The notes: generated by a model from the sequence alone, not told the origin. A stretch of 33,378 nucleotides of DNA from CAYSLC01 sp964431545 (GCA_964431545.1 CAYSLC010000033.1:1-33378), one strand, 5' to 3'. Shown: positions 15,633-24,811, counted from the stretch's first letter. A program made the numbers and translations.

Positions 15633-17474
15633 TCAGCGCACAATATCGGTCCGGAACCGGTTGTAGTCCACCTTGAAAGTGGCAAAGTCGTTGCTGAATC
15701 GCTGAAAATCGTTCTCGAATCGTTGAATGTCCGCCGCCACGACGCTGTAGTCCTGGCGGAACTGGTTGTATTGGGTGGCAAAGGTCTGGAAATCGCTGGC
15801 GAACTGGTCGTATCGGGTCCGGAAGTGTTCCATTTCCTGGTGCGCGGCTTGGGTGGTGGTTTCGATCGCGGCCGCCTCCTGGGTAAACTGGCTGTATTTC
15901 TGGCTGAAATCGGTGTACTCCCGGGCAAAGGCGTTGTAATCGGCGGCAAACTCGGTATACCGCTGGTTGAAGTCGGCATATTGGGTGCTGAAGGTCGTGT
16001 AGCGGCCGGAAAAATCGGCGTACTGGCCGGTGAAGGTCTCATACGTCGCGTTGAACTGGGCGTAGTCCTGCTGGAACTGCGTGGAGTCGATTTCGGCGGC
16101 GGCCAGCCGGTCTTCGATGCCGGTGAGCCGGTCGGCCAGGTCGCCGGTGACCGTCAACTGGCCGATCCGGTCGTCCACCCTCTTTTTCAAATCGGTATGG
16201 ACCCGGGTCACGGTGGCCAGGGTGCCCATGCCGCCGGCGCGGACCGTCCGGTGGGCGATGTCCAGGGTGGGCAGGAGGGTGAGCCGGATGTTCAGGGGCA
16301 GGGTCTGGAGATCGGTGGCCATGTAATGCCGGATGGCCCGTTCCGCCACTTTCTGGGCGATGACCTCGCCGGCCCGGCCCCGCTGGTCGGCCACGTAGCC
16401 GTGGGTGCGGGCGAGCATCCGGTCCAGGAGCACATCCTTGTCCGTCTCTTCCCCGCCGGCGTTCCGGAGGGCGGCGCCCAGCCGGTCTTCGTCCCGGAGG
16501 ACCGCTTCGTAGGCCTGGAGCCAGGGGCCCACCCAGTCCTTGAGCCGCACGCGCCGGGCGGCCGCGGCCGCAACGGCGGACGGGTCGCCCGGCGGATGGA
16601 CCAGGGCGGTGATGAGGGCGGTGTGGAAATGCCAGTGATTGAGTTGGGCCCGGGGAACGGCGAGGTCCGCGGTGCGGGACCGCCAGATCCGGTAATGGAC
16701 GTCCACGGCCCCCCGCAGGTCGGAATTCCGTTCCCGGCCGTATGCCGTCGCCATGTTTCGGAGGGAGGTCAGGATGTCGATGGGGGCGGCGGCCGCCGGA
16801 TCGAGGCGCGCCAGGGCGGTCTCCAGGGCCGCCTGTTGCGCCCGGGAGAGCTGCTCGGCAAAGGGGGATCGGAGGGTCGCCCGGCATTTGCCAGTCCCAT
16901 CGGTGCGGAGGGGGAGCACGGGACCGGCCACCATGCCGAAACCGACAAAGGTCTGGAGGTTTCCCCAGGTGGTGGCCAGGGTCAGATCAGCATTGGCCTT
17001 GGGCCGGCCCGAGACCCCGTCAAAGACCTCGATGAGGAGGTCCAGGGGCTGGCCCAGATAGCCGGCGTCCTGCACGGGTCGGAGGACGACCCGCCACCCG
17101 GCCCGGCCGGCGGCCTGGAGCGCCGATACCGCGGCCCGGAGTTCCCGGATTTCGGCCCGGAGCGCATTCGCCTCCGCCAATCCCGTCGGTCCGGTACGGG
17201 CCACCCGCCCGGTCAGGACCCGGACGATCTCCGTGAACCGCTCCGGCCCCACCAGGGGGACGTCGTACACCTGCGCCAGGGTCTCGAAGGCCCCGCCCAG
17301 GGCCGCGCGGCGGTCGAGGATCCGCTGTCCGACCCCGACGCCCACGTCCAGCTCGCCGGGGATCTCGATGGTCTCGGCGATCTCCCGGGCGCTGCCGGCC
17401 CGGTTGAGAAAATCGAGGACCTTCCGCGCATCCGCTTCGCCGATCTCCTGGGGGGTGAAATAGCGTTCAGCCAT
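15633..17474 (-). CDS. Fibre-like tail protein with long aromatic heptad coiled coil
   Basis: The protein is 613 aa. Residues 1-90 are helical; a short coiled coil lies at about 97-123, a beta domain at about 126-203 (with TTWGNLQTFVGF), and a helical region at 205-440. From about residue 464 to the end there are 21 unbroken heptads with Tyr at the first core position and Phe at the second (repeats such as YADFSGR and YTTFSTQ). A short Ala/Thr-rich weakening at 534-547 does not break the register. The beta and DW(V/I)G(P/S)W segments parallel the next upstream gene, so the two are paralogues. Position after gpI and the elongated C-terminus suggest a tail fibre or tether. Start ATG at 17474 has no clear Shine-Dalgarno. 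No database family is recognised. Confidence 0.78.
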   Translation of the reverse strand: MAERYFTPQEIGEADARKVLDFLNRAGSAREIAETIEIPGELDVGVGVGQRILDRRAALGGAFETLAQVYDVPLVGPERFTEIVRVLTGRVARTGPTGLAEANALRAEIRELRAAVSALQAAGRAGWRVVLRPVQDAGYLGQPLDLLIEVFDGVSGRPKANADLTLATTWGNLQTFVGFGMVAGPVLPLRTDGTGKCRATLRSPFAEQLSRAQQAALETALARLDPAAAAPIDILTSLRNMATAYGRERNSDLRGAVDVHYRIWRSRTADLAVPRAQLNHWHFHTALITALVHPPGDPSAVAAAAARRVRLKDWVGPWLQAYEAVLRDEDRLGAALRNAGGEETDKDVLLDRMLARTHGYVADQRGRAGEVIAQKVAERAIRHYMATDLQTLPLNIRLTLLPTLDIAHRTVRAGGMGTLATVTRVHTDLKKRVDDRIGQLTVTGDLADRLTGIEDRLAAAEIDSTQFQQDYAQFNATYETFTGQYADFSGRYTTFSTQYADFNQRYTEFAADYNAFAREYTDFSQKYSQFTQEAAAIETTTQAAHQEMEHFRTRYDQFASDFQTFATQYNQFRQDYSVVAADIQRFENDFQRFSNDFATFKVDYNRFRTDIVR

Positions 17475-17501
17475 GGGGGCAACGGGACGCCGAGGCGCCG
17501 G

Positions 17502-19037
17502 TTAGAAATTCCCGACGTTGGATTTGATTTCGCCGATATGGGCGTTGATCTGGGCCAGGGTCCCCTGCAGGGTGTCCTGGTTGAGGGGGTCGATGGCCAC
17601 CACCTTGTTCTCGATGTCGCTGAGGGACACCTGGATGGCCTGCCCCACCTGCCGGGTGTTTTCCATCTCCAGCCCCAGGGTGGTGACCGATTCCTTGACC
17701 CCCGCCACGTCGGCGGTCACGGCCATGACGCCGGATTCCGCGGCGTCGACCTTCCCGGACATGCCGCCCACTTCGGCCGACTGCCCCACCAGCACGTTGA
17801 GCGCGACCCCGCCCCGGACGGGCTCTTCCCGTCCGCCGGCGAACTCCAGCACGTCCATCTTCCGCTGGGTGGCGACGGCCCCTTTGACGGCGTCGGTCAT
17901 TTTGACCATGAAGGGGGGCGGATCGGGGACATGGACCTGATCCAGGGCCCGTTCCGCCGCATAGAAGATTTTCTGGCGGCCGATGATCCCCTTGTCCGCC
18001 ATCCAATCGGCCACCACGTCCCGGATGCCGCCGATGGAGACCTCGTAGTCGTCGGTCACCTGGGCCCCGAAGGCGCCTGCGATGTCCCCGGCTTCCACGA
18101 CGATGTCGTCCAGAAATCCACCGATCCAGCTGCCGATCCAGTCCCGGAAATCGACCTGGATGGAGGCCGTCCCCCGGCTGAAATCCGGGGTCCGGGGATC
18201 GATGTCGTTTTTGACCGAGGCGATGACCGTGGTCCGGTAATTTCGCCAGTAGCCGCGGTAGACGCCATGCCGGTCCCTGGTGATCCCGTCCCGGCGGTAG
18301 TAGGCATCGGCCCATTTCCGGAAAGGATGGGCCCCGGAGCGCTCGTAGGAATGGGTCATCACGGCCATGGCCTTCCGGGCCCTGGCGTCCTCGGGGGTGG
18401 CGGTCTCCAGGATGATCTGGCCCACGGTCCGGTCCTCGCCCTCCACCGTGGCGTCCAGCATGTCGGCCACCTGCTGGTCCTCGGATTCGGACAGGTCCGC
18501 GGCATGGTCGGCCCGGACCCGGACCCGGGCGATGCCCTGGGCGTTGACCTGCACAGAGAGGGCCCGGTCCCCGGCCCCCGCGCGGACGTTGAAGCCACCC
18601 ACGGACTGGAGGCGGCCCCAGGAGCAGAACAGGTCGACCCAGGGCAGGGGGTCGGGCACCGCGCCCTCCAGGGTCCGGACCGTGGCCGTGATCTCGGCGG
18701 ATTGGCCCAGGGCGTAATGGACCTGCTGGGTTTCCAGGGTGATCCGGTAGAGATCGCCCAGGGGCGCGAGCCGGGTCAGGGTCGTCTCCTGGCTTTCGTC
18801 GCTCGTTTCCAGGGCCGTGACCCGGTCCTGGAGGTCTGAGAGGTCCGACGCGTGCTGGTCGGTAGTGGCCTGGAGCGCGATGACCGCTTCCTGGATCGCC
18901 GTGACCTGTTTCTGGAGCGCGTCGCCGATGGCGATGACGCCGCCCACCAGGGTCCGCCAGTCTCCGGACCGAATCAGTTCGCCGTCCGTTTTTTCCCGGA
19001 TCCCTTCCAGGGCGGTGATGGCTTCCTCCACGTTCAT
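17502..19037 (-). CDS. Fibre-like tail protein, paralogue of its downstream neighbour
   Basis: The protein is 511 aa. A coiled coil at about residues 38-90 is followed by a beta domain at 95-178 (FCSWGRLQSVGGF), then a helical region with the DWIGSWIGGFLDD motif (299-311). The C-terminal helical segment at about 410-511 is rich in hydrophobic heptads. The domain order and the WG-L-GF and DW-G-W motifs match the 613-aa protein encoded next, so tandem duplication is likely. The start ATG at 19037 has a GAGGAG Shine-Dalgarno seven to eight bases upstream. It follows the gpI-like gene by 11 bases. A structural role in baseplate or fibre is inferred from position; I do not recognise a named family. 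Confidence 0.75.
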   Translation of the reverse strand: MNVEEAITALEGIREKTDGELIRSGDWRTLVGGVIAIGDALQKQVTAIQEAVIALQATTDQHASDLSDLQDRVTALETSDESQETTLTRLAPLGDLYRITLETQQVHYALGQSAEITATVRTLEGAVPDPLPWVDLFCSWGRLQSVGGFNVRAGAGDRALSVQVNAQGIARVRVRADHAADLSESEDQQVADMLDATVEGEDRTVGQIILETATPEDARARKAMAVMTHSYERSGAHPFRKWADAYYRRDGITRDRHGVYRGYWRNYRTTVIASVKNDIDPRTPDFSRGTASIQVDFRDWIGSWIGGFLDDIVVEAGDIAGAFGAQVTDDYEVSIGGIRDVVADWMADKGIIGRQKIFYAAERALDQVHVPDPPPFMVKMTDAVKGAVATQRKMDVLEFAGGREEPVRGGVALNVLVGQSAEVGGMSGKVDAAESGVMAVTADVAGVKESVTTLGLEMENTRQVGQAIQVSLSDIENKVVAIDPLNQDTLQGTLAQINAHIGEIKSNVGNF

Positions 19038-19048
19038 GATGGTTCTCC

Positions 19049-21496
19049 TCACACAGTGTCGTTGTCCACGGCCAGCAGGACCTGCACCCCGGCCGGACGC
19101 ACCCGGTCCACGGCCCCCCGGACCCGGTCCAAAATGGCCGGATGGATGGATTCTTCGGCGTGCCGGCGCTGGAGGCGGACGATAACGGAATAGGGCTGCC
19201 GCACGTGCCACTGAAACCAGACCGAGGCCGCCGGCGGATACGCGAAGACGACCCGGTCGAAGGCGCTTTCCGGCCGCTTTTCCGGTGGCGGGTTCCGGAA
19301 CCGGCCGGGATAGGGCGCCACCACTTCCGACGGCGACACCATCAACCGGCCCTCGGGGGACCACGCCGGGCCGTCCGTCGGCGGCGTCACCCCCGGGGGT
19401 TCCAGGGACAGGTAGCGCCAGTCCGAGGGGCCCACCGGCATGCGTGGCAACGCGGGGATGCCCCCCGCCACGATCCGGTCCTCGGTCGGTTTGACCCGAA
19501 GGACCAGTTCCGACGGATCGACGGGGGCCGACGGGGTAAAAACCTCGTCGCCCGGCGCCCAGGTCCCGAGGTCGGCGACCACGCCGTCGGTCCAGGCCAG
19601 GCACCGGACCGCCGGCTCGTCACTGCTGCGCAGGGTGGGCTCAAACAGGGTCCAGTCGCCGCCGCCGGCCCCGGCCCGTTGCCAGCGCCCGCCGGACAGG
19701 GCCCGGTTGAACCGCCACGCCCCCCGGTCCTCGGGCGGCCCGTCCGGTGGATACAGCCGGGCGGCCTTGCCCCGGGGCACCCAGCGCTGATCGGCCCCGA
19801 TGTATTGGGCCAGGTCCCGCCCGTCGAAGCGGAACAGGCCCCGGTCGGTGCCCAGGAGGACCCGGCCCCGGGGATCAACGGTCACCCCGTGGACCGGTCC
19901 GTCCACGAGGTCGGGAAAGGCCTCCAGGAGGGTGGTGTAGGTCAACCCCTCCGCCGGACGGGCGATGTACCGGGCGAACCCGCGGTCGGTACCGATCCAC
20001 AGGGCGCTGTCCGGTCCCACCGCCAGGCCCCGGACCGGGGGCAGAAAGACGTCTGCGGGCTCGGGCAGTTCTCCGGGCGCCAGCGCCTTCCAGTCGGCGG
20101 TCTCGTCGGCGGCGCCCCGGCCCCGGTACGCATACAGGTGATCGAGGCCCGGCTGATACTGGAAGACGCCCCGTTCGCCGCCGAAATAGAGGACGCCGTC
20201 CCTGTCCCGGGCCAGGGCGCGCACCGGGGTTCCCTGGACGGCCAGCGGGGTGAGCCCCACGCTGTCGGACCACCGGAAGGCCCCGTTGTCGGTCCCCGCC
20301 AGGAGGTCGTCCCCGTCCGCCATCAGGGCATGGACGGCGGCACCGGAAAACGGCGGGACGGAATCGGCGGAAAAGGGCGTCCCCTCCTCTGGATAGAGGT
20401 CCATGGCCCGCAACCCGTCGGCCGTGCCGATGAAAAGGGTCCCCCTTCGGCCCTGGAGCGCATGGATTGCGGCGAGGACCGTCCCTTCCAGGACCCGGGT
20501 CCAGGCGGCGCCGTCGTACCGCCAGAGTTGGGGCTCGCCGCCGTCCTTGACGCTGATCCAGAGGACCCCGTCTTCGGTCTGGCAGAGGGCGGTCACCGGG
20601 CCGGCCGGCGGACCGGCCACCGGGGTCCAGGGGCCGGCGGCGGTTGGGTCCGGCGCGCCGTCTTCATCGGGCGCCGACAGGGCCCCGTGGAGGCCGTCGG
20701 CCCGGCCGAGCCAGGACCCGAAGGCCGGCCGCAGCCGGAGGGCCTGGCCCTTGCCCAGGGTCCCGGTCCATCCGATTCCCACCCCCCCTTGCCAGTCCGG
20801 GGCGGCCCGGAACCGTTCGATCATGGGGCGCTCGGCGCCGGAATCCGCTTCTCCCCGGATGATGACGGTGGGCCGGGCCCCGGTCATGCCGTGATTGGTC
20901 CACCGCCACCGCATGAGGGGGCCGAGGCGGTCTGTGGGCGGCCCGAGGCTCCGGGCCTGTCGGAAGGCGCCGGCCACCGGGGCGAACTCCTCCACCGAAA
21001 AAGAACGGTCCACCGCCTCGGGCGGCTGGGCCGGGTCCGGGGGCAGGGTCGCTTCCACGGCGGCGCGCAGGGCCCTGACGGTGCCGAGGCCGTTGCGGTA
21101 GAGGGCAACGAACCGGGCGAGGCGGGACCGGTAGGCTTCCACGGTCTCCCGCAGGTCGGGGGGCTCCCGCCAGGGGGGCAGGTGGAGCAGGGCGCCGATC
21201 CGGGCCAGGTCGTGGAGATAGGGAAAGGTCGCCACGGCCAGCCGGTCTTCGGGGACGGCCGGGTCCGGCGGCCCCATCCCCTGGGCCGCGCGCCGGGACA
21301 GGAAGTAAGGGTCGAACCGGGCCGCATCGGCGTAGGGAAACCAGTGGGCCTGCATCACCGCGGTGAGATCCAGGTCCACGCCGTCCAGGATCTCGCCCAC
21401 CGCCCGGATGAAATCGGGCAGGGTCCCCGGGTCGGCGGGTTCCGGCCGGTAGAGGCTGGGCAGGTGGTTCCGGATCGCGTCGGCCTTATTCGCCAT
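19049..21496 (-). CDS. Tail protein I-like baseplate protein with inserted beta-propeller
   Basis: The protein is 815 aa, far longer than phage P2 gpI (about 180 aa). Residues 1-200 resemble the gpI/Afp12 wedge region (IRNHLPSLYRPEP, then LPDFIRAVGEILDGVD and a helical part). Residues about 298-560 contain six or more blades of the pattern V-x-A-L...G-x-L-W-I-G-T-x-x-G-L, as in two-component-sensor-type propellers: for example TLFIGTADGLRAM, LYFGGERGVFQY, LWIGTDRGFARY and LLGTDRGLFRF. The C-terminus (about 745-815, with VWFQWHVRQPYSV) resembles the end of gpI-type proteins. I chose ATG at 21496 (MANKADAIRN), overlapping the gpJ stop by 11 bases; ATG at 21505 adds three residues. It should link baseplate wedge and fibres. 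Confidence 0.82.
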   Translation of the reverse strand: MANKADAIRNHLPSLYRPEPADPGTLPDFIRAVGEILDGVDLDLTAVMQAHWFPYADAARFDPYFLSRRAAQGMGPPDPAVPEDRLAVATFPYLHDLARIGALLHLPPWREPPDLRETVEAYRSRLARFVALYRNGLGTVRALRAAVEATLPPDPAQPPEAVDRSFSVEEFAPVAGAFRQARSLGPPTDRLGPLMRWRWTNHGMTGARPTVIIRGEADSGAERPMIERFRAAPDWQGGVGIGWTGTLGKGQALRLRPAFGSWLGRADGLHGALSAPDEDGAPDPTAAGPWTPVAGPPAGPVTALCQTEDGVLWISVKDGGEPQLWRYDGAAWTRVLEGTVLAAIHALQGRRGTLFIGTADGLRAMDLYPEEGTPFSADSVPPFSGAAVHALMADGDDLLAGTDNGAFRWSDSVGLTPLAVQGTPVRALARDRDGVLYFGGERGVFQYQPGLDHLYAYRGRGAADETADWKALAPGELPEPADVFLPPVRGLAVGPDSALWIGTDRGFARYIARPAEGLTYTTLLEAFPDLVDGPVHGVTVDPRGRVLLGTDRGLFRFDGRDLAQYIGADQRWVPRGKAARLYPPDGPPEDRGAWRFNRALSGGRWQRAGAGGGDWTLFEPTLRSSDEPAVRCLAWTDGVVADLGTWAPGDEVFTPSAPVDPSELVLRVKPTEDRIVAGGIPALPRMPVGPSDWRYLSLEPPGVTPPTDGPAWSPEGRLMVSPSEVVAPYPGRFRNPPPEKRPESAFDRVVFAYPPAASVWFQWHVRQPYSVIVRLQRRHAEESIHPAILDRVRGAVDRVRPAGVQVLLAVDNDTV

Positions 21497-23285
21497 CGGT
21501 CGCATCTTCCTCGATGTTGATCTCGGCCAGGGACACCCGTTCAAAGGGAGTGAGGTCGTGTCCCGCATCGACCGGGTCGGACGGCCCCATGATCCGGGTC
21601 CGCCCGCTTTCCATGGTGAGGGTGAACCGGACCGTGTAGGGTGCCAGGGCCGCCGGGTCCGGCATCGGGCCGGTGGACCCGTCCAGCACCCCCTGGCATT
21701 CGGCATCGATCTCTTCCGCCGACATTTCCGCCGTGGATGGGTCGCCGGCCATGCGGACGATATAGAGCAGCTTGCCGTGGGTCAGGGACCGGACGGCGGC
21801 ATCGGAGACCGTTTCGGCCGCGTTGTGGCTGTTGACCTTGTCCAGGAACCGTCCCAGGAGGGACTGAATGCCGGGTTTGTCGGGCGGCGGGGCCCCGTCC
21901 GGGTATCGGATCAGGAGTTGCAGACGGGTGGGCAGGTTGGGGTCGATGATGGTCAGGTCGCCCAGCGCGGCCGCCTTGCCCGTGAGATCGGGGAGGCTCG
22001 TCCCGGCGGGGCCCTCGTCGGTGGCGATGGAAAGGAGGGTCACATCCTGGATCTCGGGGACACTCAGGATGAGGCCGATGAGGCGGTTGGCGCTGCCGGG
22101 GTCTGCTACGGCAAGCCGGGCGAAATAATCGGCGATCTTCTCCCCCACGTCTGCCTGGGCCCGCCGCAGGTCGGCGGTCAGGAGGTCCGCGGCGGTGGTG
22201 ATCCGGAGGGTCAGGTGGACCTTGACCGGTGCCGTCAGTCCCTCGCTCAGATGCACGTAGACCCCGGCCGGCCGGGCGTCGTGGATGGCGGTGAGGATCC
22301 GCTGGCGAAGTTCCGGCGGGAGGGACTCGGCATGGGGGGAGACGATGACCTCCCCGGTCTGGCGGCCCCCGTCCGTCGCCTCGGTCACGTCCGCCGGGAC
22401 CCCCTGGCGGGAAACCGCCTCCGCCAGCGCCCCGATGGTGGCCCGCTCACTGCCGTGGAGGAAATGCTTGGCCCGGTCCCGCAGTTGGGCGTCGGTCTCA
22501 TCGGCCCCGGTCATGCCGGTGGGGGAGGGATTCGTCACGGATCGAATGCCCGCGATGGGCTTGACCAGCACGGTGAGGGCGTCCGCCGGCACCCCTTCGG
22601 GGTTGGGTTCCAGGTCCCGGGCCGCCACCCGGGCGGTCTTCTGGCCGTCGGCCAGGGTGACCGGGACGACGGTGGCGTATTCCACCTCACCGTCGGCGGT
22701 CACCAGCCGGGTCCCGGCGGGGATGAAAACGGCCCCGCGGCTCCCGTCGGCCCGGGTGAAGACCACGTCGCCGCTGAACCGGCCCGCCTTCACCCGCTCG
22801 ATGCCCAGCAGGGCCACCACGTTGTCCAGGGCCCGCCCCGTGGCGGTGTCGATGAAACCGGCATTGTAGACCGCTTCCAACTGGGCGTAGAGGCGGGCGA
22901 TCTCCAGGCCGATGGATTCGGCCAGGGTCCGGGTGACACTGCCCACCACCACGTCGGTGATCGGACTCCCGGCGGAAGCCGGCAGGTAATTGACGTGGAA
23001 GAGGGTGCCGGGATCGGGGAACTGCCCCCCTTCCTTCCATTCCAGCGTCCCGGCGTCCGGGGCCAACACGTAGTCGGCGTCGGGTTTGAAGACCGTGGTC
23101 CGGTCGTTGCGGCTGCCATAGACCGACACCACCCGGGCCACCGGGGTTTTTTCCAGGGAAACGCCGTAGGGCGGCCCGCCGTCGCCGGGGGGCGGGAAGG
23201 GGTGGGTTTCGGCGGTTACGCCGCCCAGAATCCCGGTGAGCAGGTTGTCCAGCACTTCGGTATAGGGGCGTCTTCGAAAGCTCAT
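21486..23285 (-). CDS. Baseplate J-like protein
   Basis: This 599-aa wedge component has the baseplate J hallmarks: an N-terminal region ending in the SIGLEIARLYAQLEAVYNAG helix, a GRALDNVVALLGIERVKA segment, the beta layer FIPAGTRLVTADGEVEYAT, and TGADETDAQLRDRAKHFL with later IHDARPAGVYV strands. It is longer than P2 gpJ (about 300 aa) and nearer in size to contractile-injection-system versions. In the particle it would form the wedge that closes the baseplate ring and triggers sheath contraction. The start overlaps the gp25 stop by four bases (ATGA). Confidence 0.9.
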   Translation of the reverse strand: MSFRRRPYTEVLDNLLTGILGGVTAETHPFPPPGDGGPPYGVSLEKTPVARVVSVYGSRNDRTTVFKPDADYVLAPDAGTLEWKEGGQFPDPGTLFHVNYLPASAGSPITDVVVGSVTRTLAESIGLEIARLYAQLEAVYNAGFIDTATGRALDNVVALLGIERVKAGRFSGDVVFTRADGSRGAVFIPAGTRLVTADGEVEYATVVPVTLADGQKTARVAARDLEPNPEGVPADALTVLVKPIAGIRSVTNPSPTGMTGADETDAQLRDRAKHFLHGSERATIGALAEAVSRQGVPADVTEATDGGRQTGEVIVSPHAESLPPELRQRILTAIHDARPAGVYVHLSEGLTAPVKVHLTLRITTAADLLTADLRRAQADVGEKIADYFARLAVADPGSANRLIGLILSVPEIQDVTLLSIATDEGPAGTSLPDLTGKAAALGDLTIIDPNLPTRLQLLIRYPDGAPPPDKPGIQSLLGRFLDKVNSHNAAETVSDAAVRSLTHGKLLYIVRMAGDPSTAEMSAEEIDAECQGVLDGSTGPMPDPAALAPYTVRFTLTMESGRTRIMGPSDPVDAGHDLTPFERVSLAEINIEEDATDGE

Positions 23286-23743
23286 GGTCCGAACTCCAGG
23301 GTTATGGGGCCGATGGCGATGGTCGCGGAACGGCCCACGGGCTTCACGGCCAGGGTGACGGCGATGCTGGACCGCCGGTGGGGCGCGGGGTCGACGGAGA
23401 GGGCCGTGACCGTCTCGATGCGCGGCTCCCGCCGGAGGCTTTCCAGGATGTAGAGCCGGGCCAGGTTCCGGGTCGTCTCGGTGTTGACCCGGCCCACCAG
23501 CTCATGGAGGCGGGACCCGTATTCCGGATGGCCGAGGCCGGCCAGTTCTCCCCGGGGGGTGAGGAGCCGGAGGATCACCGCCTGGGCCAGATTGTCCCGT
23601 CCCTCGACGAGCGCCATGTCCAGGCGGGTGCGGCGGCCGCCGGGGGCCGGCCGCCGGTCGTCGGCCACCCGGTAGACGGGCCGGAAATCCCGGTGATGGA
23701 CCGTCAACCGGATGTCGGAGAGCAGTTGCGGGTCGGTGTTCAT
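23282..23743 (-). CDS. Baseplate wedge protein, gp25/GPW family
   Basis: This 153-aa protein has the GPW/gp25 pattern: a central NLAQAVILRLLTPRGELAGLGHPEYGSRLHELVG stretch (positions about 51-84), then NTETTRNLARLYILESLRREPRI, and a final beta sheet. Gp25 anchors the first sheath ring to the baseplate. An N-terminal extension of about 45 residues precedes the core. It lies four bases from the PAAR gene and overlaps baseplate J by four. Its identification as a structural wedge protein is secure; the family's lysozyme label is historical. Confidence 0.88.
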   Translation of the reverse strand: MNTDPQLLSDIRLTVHHRDFRPVYRVADDRRPAPGGRRTRLDMALVEGRDNLAQAVILRLLTPRGELAGLGHPEYGSRLHELVGRVNTETTRNLARLYILESLRREPRIETVTALSVDPAPHRRSSIAVTLAVKPVGRSATIAIGPITLEFGP

Positions 23744-23747
23744 GGCG

Positions 23748-24143
23748 TCATCCCCCGATCCGGACGGTCCCGGCCGCCGTCACCGTGCCCACGGGCAGGT
23801 CCGCCGGATCGTTGCAGGTGAGGGCCGTGTCGCCGTTACGGGCCGCGGGTTTTCCATTGATGAAAACGGTGGCGCTGCCCATGAACACCGTCGCCTTGTT
23901 GCCCGGCGGGGTCTGGAACGGCCCGCCCTGGGGCACGTGGGACGGCGTGTTGGTGGCCGTACTGTCTTTGGTGGCCGCCGGCTGCCCCTCGATGTTGACG
24001 TCCCCGCTCAGTCCGTTGTCGATCTGACCGGTGAACGGATGGGGCAGGGGGGTGGGCACCGGACCGCCGGGCGAGGGGACCATCACGATGTGGGTGTCCG
24101 TGGCCATGATCGAATCTCCTTTTTTCGCTCCCGGTTGGCCCAT
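23748..24143 (-). CDS. PAAR-domain spike tip protein
   Basis: This 131-aa protein forms the sharp conical tip on the central spike. It starts GQPGAKKGDSI, the usual PAAR opening, followed by HIVMVPSPGGPVPTPLPHPF, then the second half-repeat with KPAARNGDTA and a closing GTVRIGG. I chose the ATG at 24143 over the internal ATG at 24107 because the PAAR fold includes GAKKGD; a GGGGGGA lies before it, though the internal Met also has an AAGGAG. No toxin domain is fused. It follows the spike gene by 41 bases, which is the expected position. Confidence 0.92.
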   Translation of the reverse strand: MGQPGAKKGDSIMATDTHIVMVPSPGGPVPTPLPHPFTGQIDNGLSGDVNIEGQPAATKDSTATNTPSHVPQGGPFQTPPGNKATVFMGSATVFINGKPAARNGDTALTCNDPADLPVGTVTAAGTVRIGG

Positions 24144-24184
24144 GGTGGGTCCCCCCGACCCTTTGACGGTGGATCCTTTCCGGA

Positions 24185-24811
24185 TCAGTTGAGGTTGATG
24201 GTGGCCCCTTTGAGCGTCAATTCGCCGTTGGCCTCCAGGGTCACGGCATTGCCGTTAATGGTCAGGTCGCCCTTGCTCTCCAGGGTGACGGCCCCGTCCC
24301 GGTCGATTGTGAGGCGGGCCTTGCCGCCGTTGACGGTCAGCTCCGCCACCGGGTCGTCGTCCCGAAGGACCAGGGAGAGGCCGTCCCCCAGTTGCACCGA
24401 CAGTTCCCGCCCGTCTCCGCTCAAAAGTTCGATGTGGACCGCGTCGCTGTCCCCGGCCCCCAGGGGCAGATGGAGGACGGACCGGCCTTCGGCGTTGACG
24501 GGGGGGCGGGCCTCGTCGGTGTAGAGGCGACCGACGATCACCGGCGCATGGCGGTCGCCATCGATGAACTGCACCAGCACCAGGTCCCCGGGGTCGGGGA
24601 TGGCGGCGGCCCCGATCCGGGGGGTGGCCGTCGGCACCCGTTTCAGCACGATCCCCGAATTGCGGAGCACCACGGTGCAGGCGTAGTTGTCGGTGTCCCC
24701 TTCGTCGGCGTGGGGGTGGGTCTCCTGGACGATCCCCAGTTCCGCCGTCCGGATCTGGCGCATTTCCTCCCGGACGATCCGGCGGATGGTGTCAAAGAGC
24801 GACCCGCTCAT
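24185..24811 (-). CDS. Spike protein, gpV/gp5-like (baseplate assembly V family)
   Basis: This 208-aa protein has an N-terminal helix, an OB-fold at about residues 25-100 (GIVQETHPHADEG... then DPGDLVLVQFIDGDRHAPVIVGRLY), and a C-terminal repetitive beta-strand region (about 130-208) ending GDLTINGNAVTLEANGELTL and on. The latter would form the trimeric beta-helix that carries the PAAR tip. It has no lysozyme domain, unlike T4 gp5; peptidoglycan cleavage may instead come from the M23 protein encoded two genes upstream. I took ATG at 24811, which overlaps the hub gene's stop (ATGA); the open frame further upstream is an antiframe of that gene. Confidence 0.88.
   Translation of the reverse strand: MSGSLFDTIRRIVREEMRQIRTAELGIVQETHPHADEGDTDNYACTVVLRNSGIVLKRVPTATPRIGAAAIPDPGDLVLVQFIDGDRHAPVIVGRLYTDEARPPVNAEGRSVLHLPLGAGDSDAVHIELLSGDGRELSVQLGDGLSLVLRDDDPVAELTVNGGKARLTIDRDGAVTLESKGDLTINGNAVTLEANGELTLKGATINLN

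Noticed and set aside
15633..17474. Spidroin- or amyloid-like low-complexity tail instead of a coiled coil.
   Set aside because: The seven-residue period with fixed core positions and polar residues between is strict over about 145 residues, which fits a coiled coil better than low-complexity sequence.
15468..18839. A 1123-codon plus-strand open frame opposite the fibre genes, and similar long frames at 19142-21520, 25941-28850 and 28648-32963.
   Set aside because: They are antisense to genes with clear family motifs, have Gly/Pro/Arg/His-biased composition typical of GC-rich shadows, and two of them read through the N gaps.
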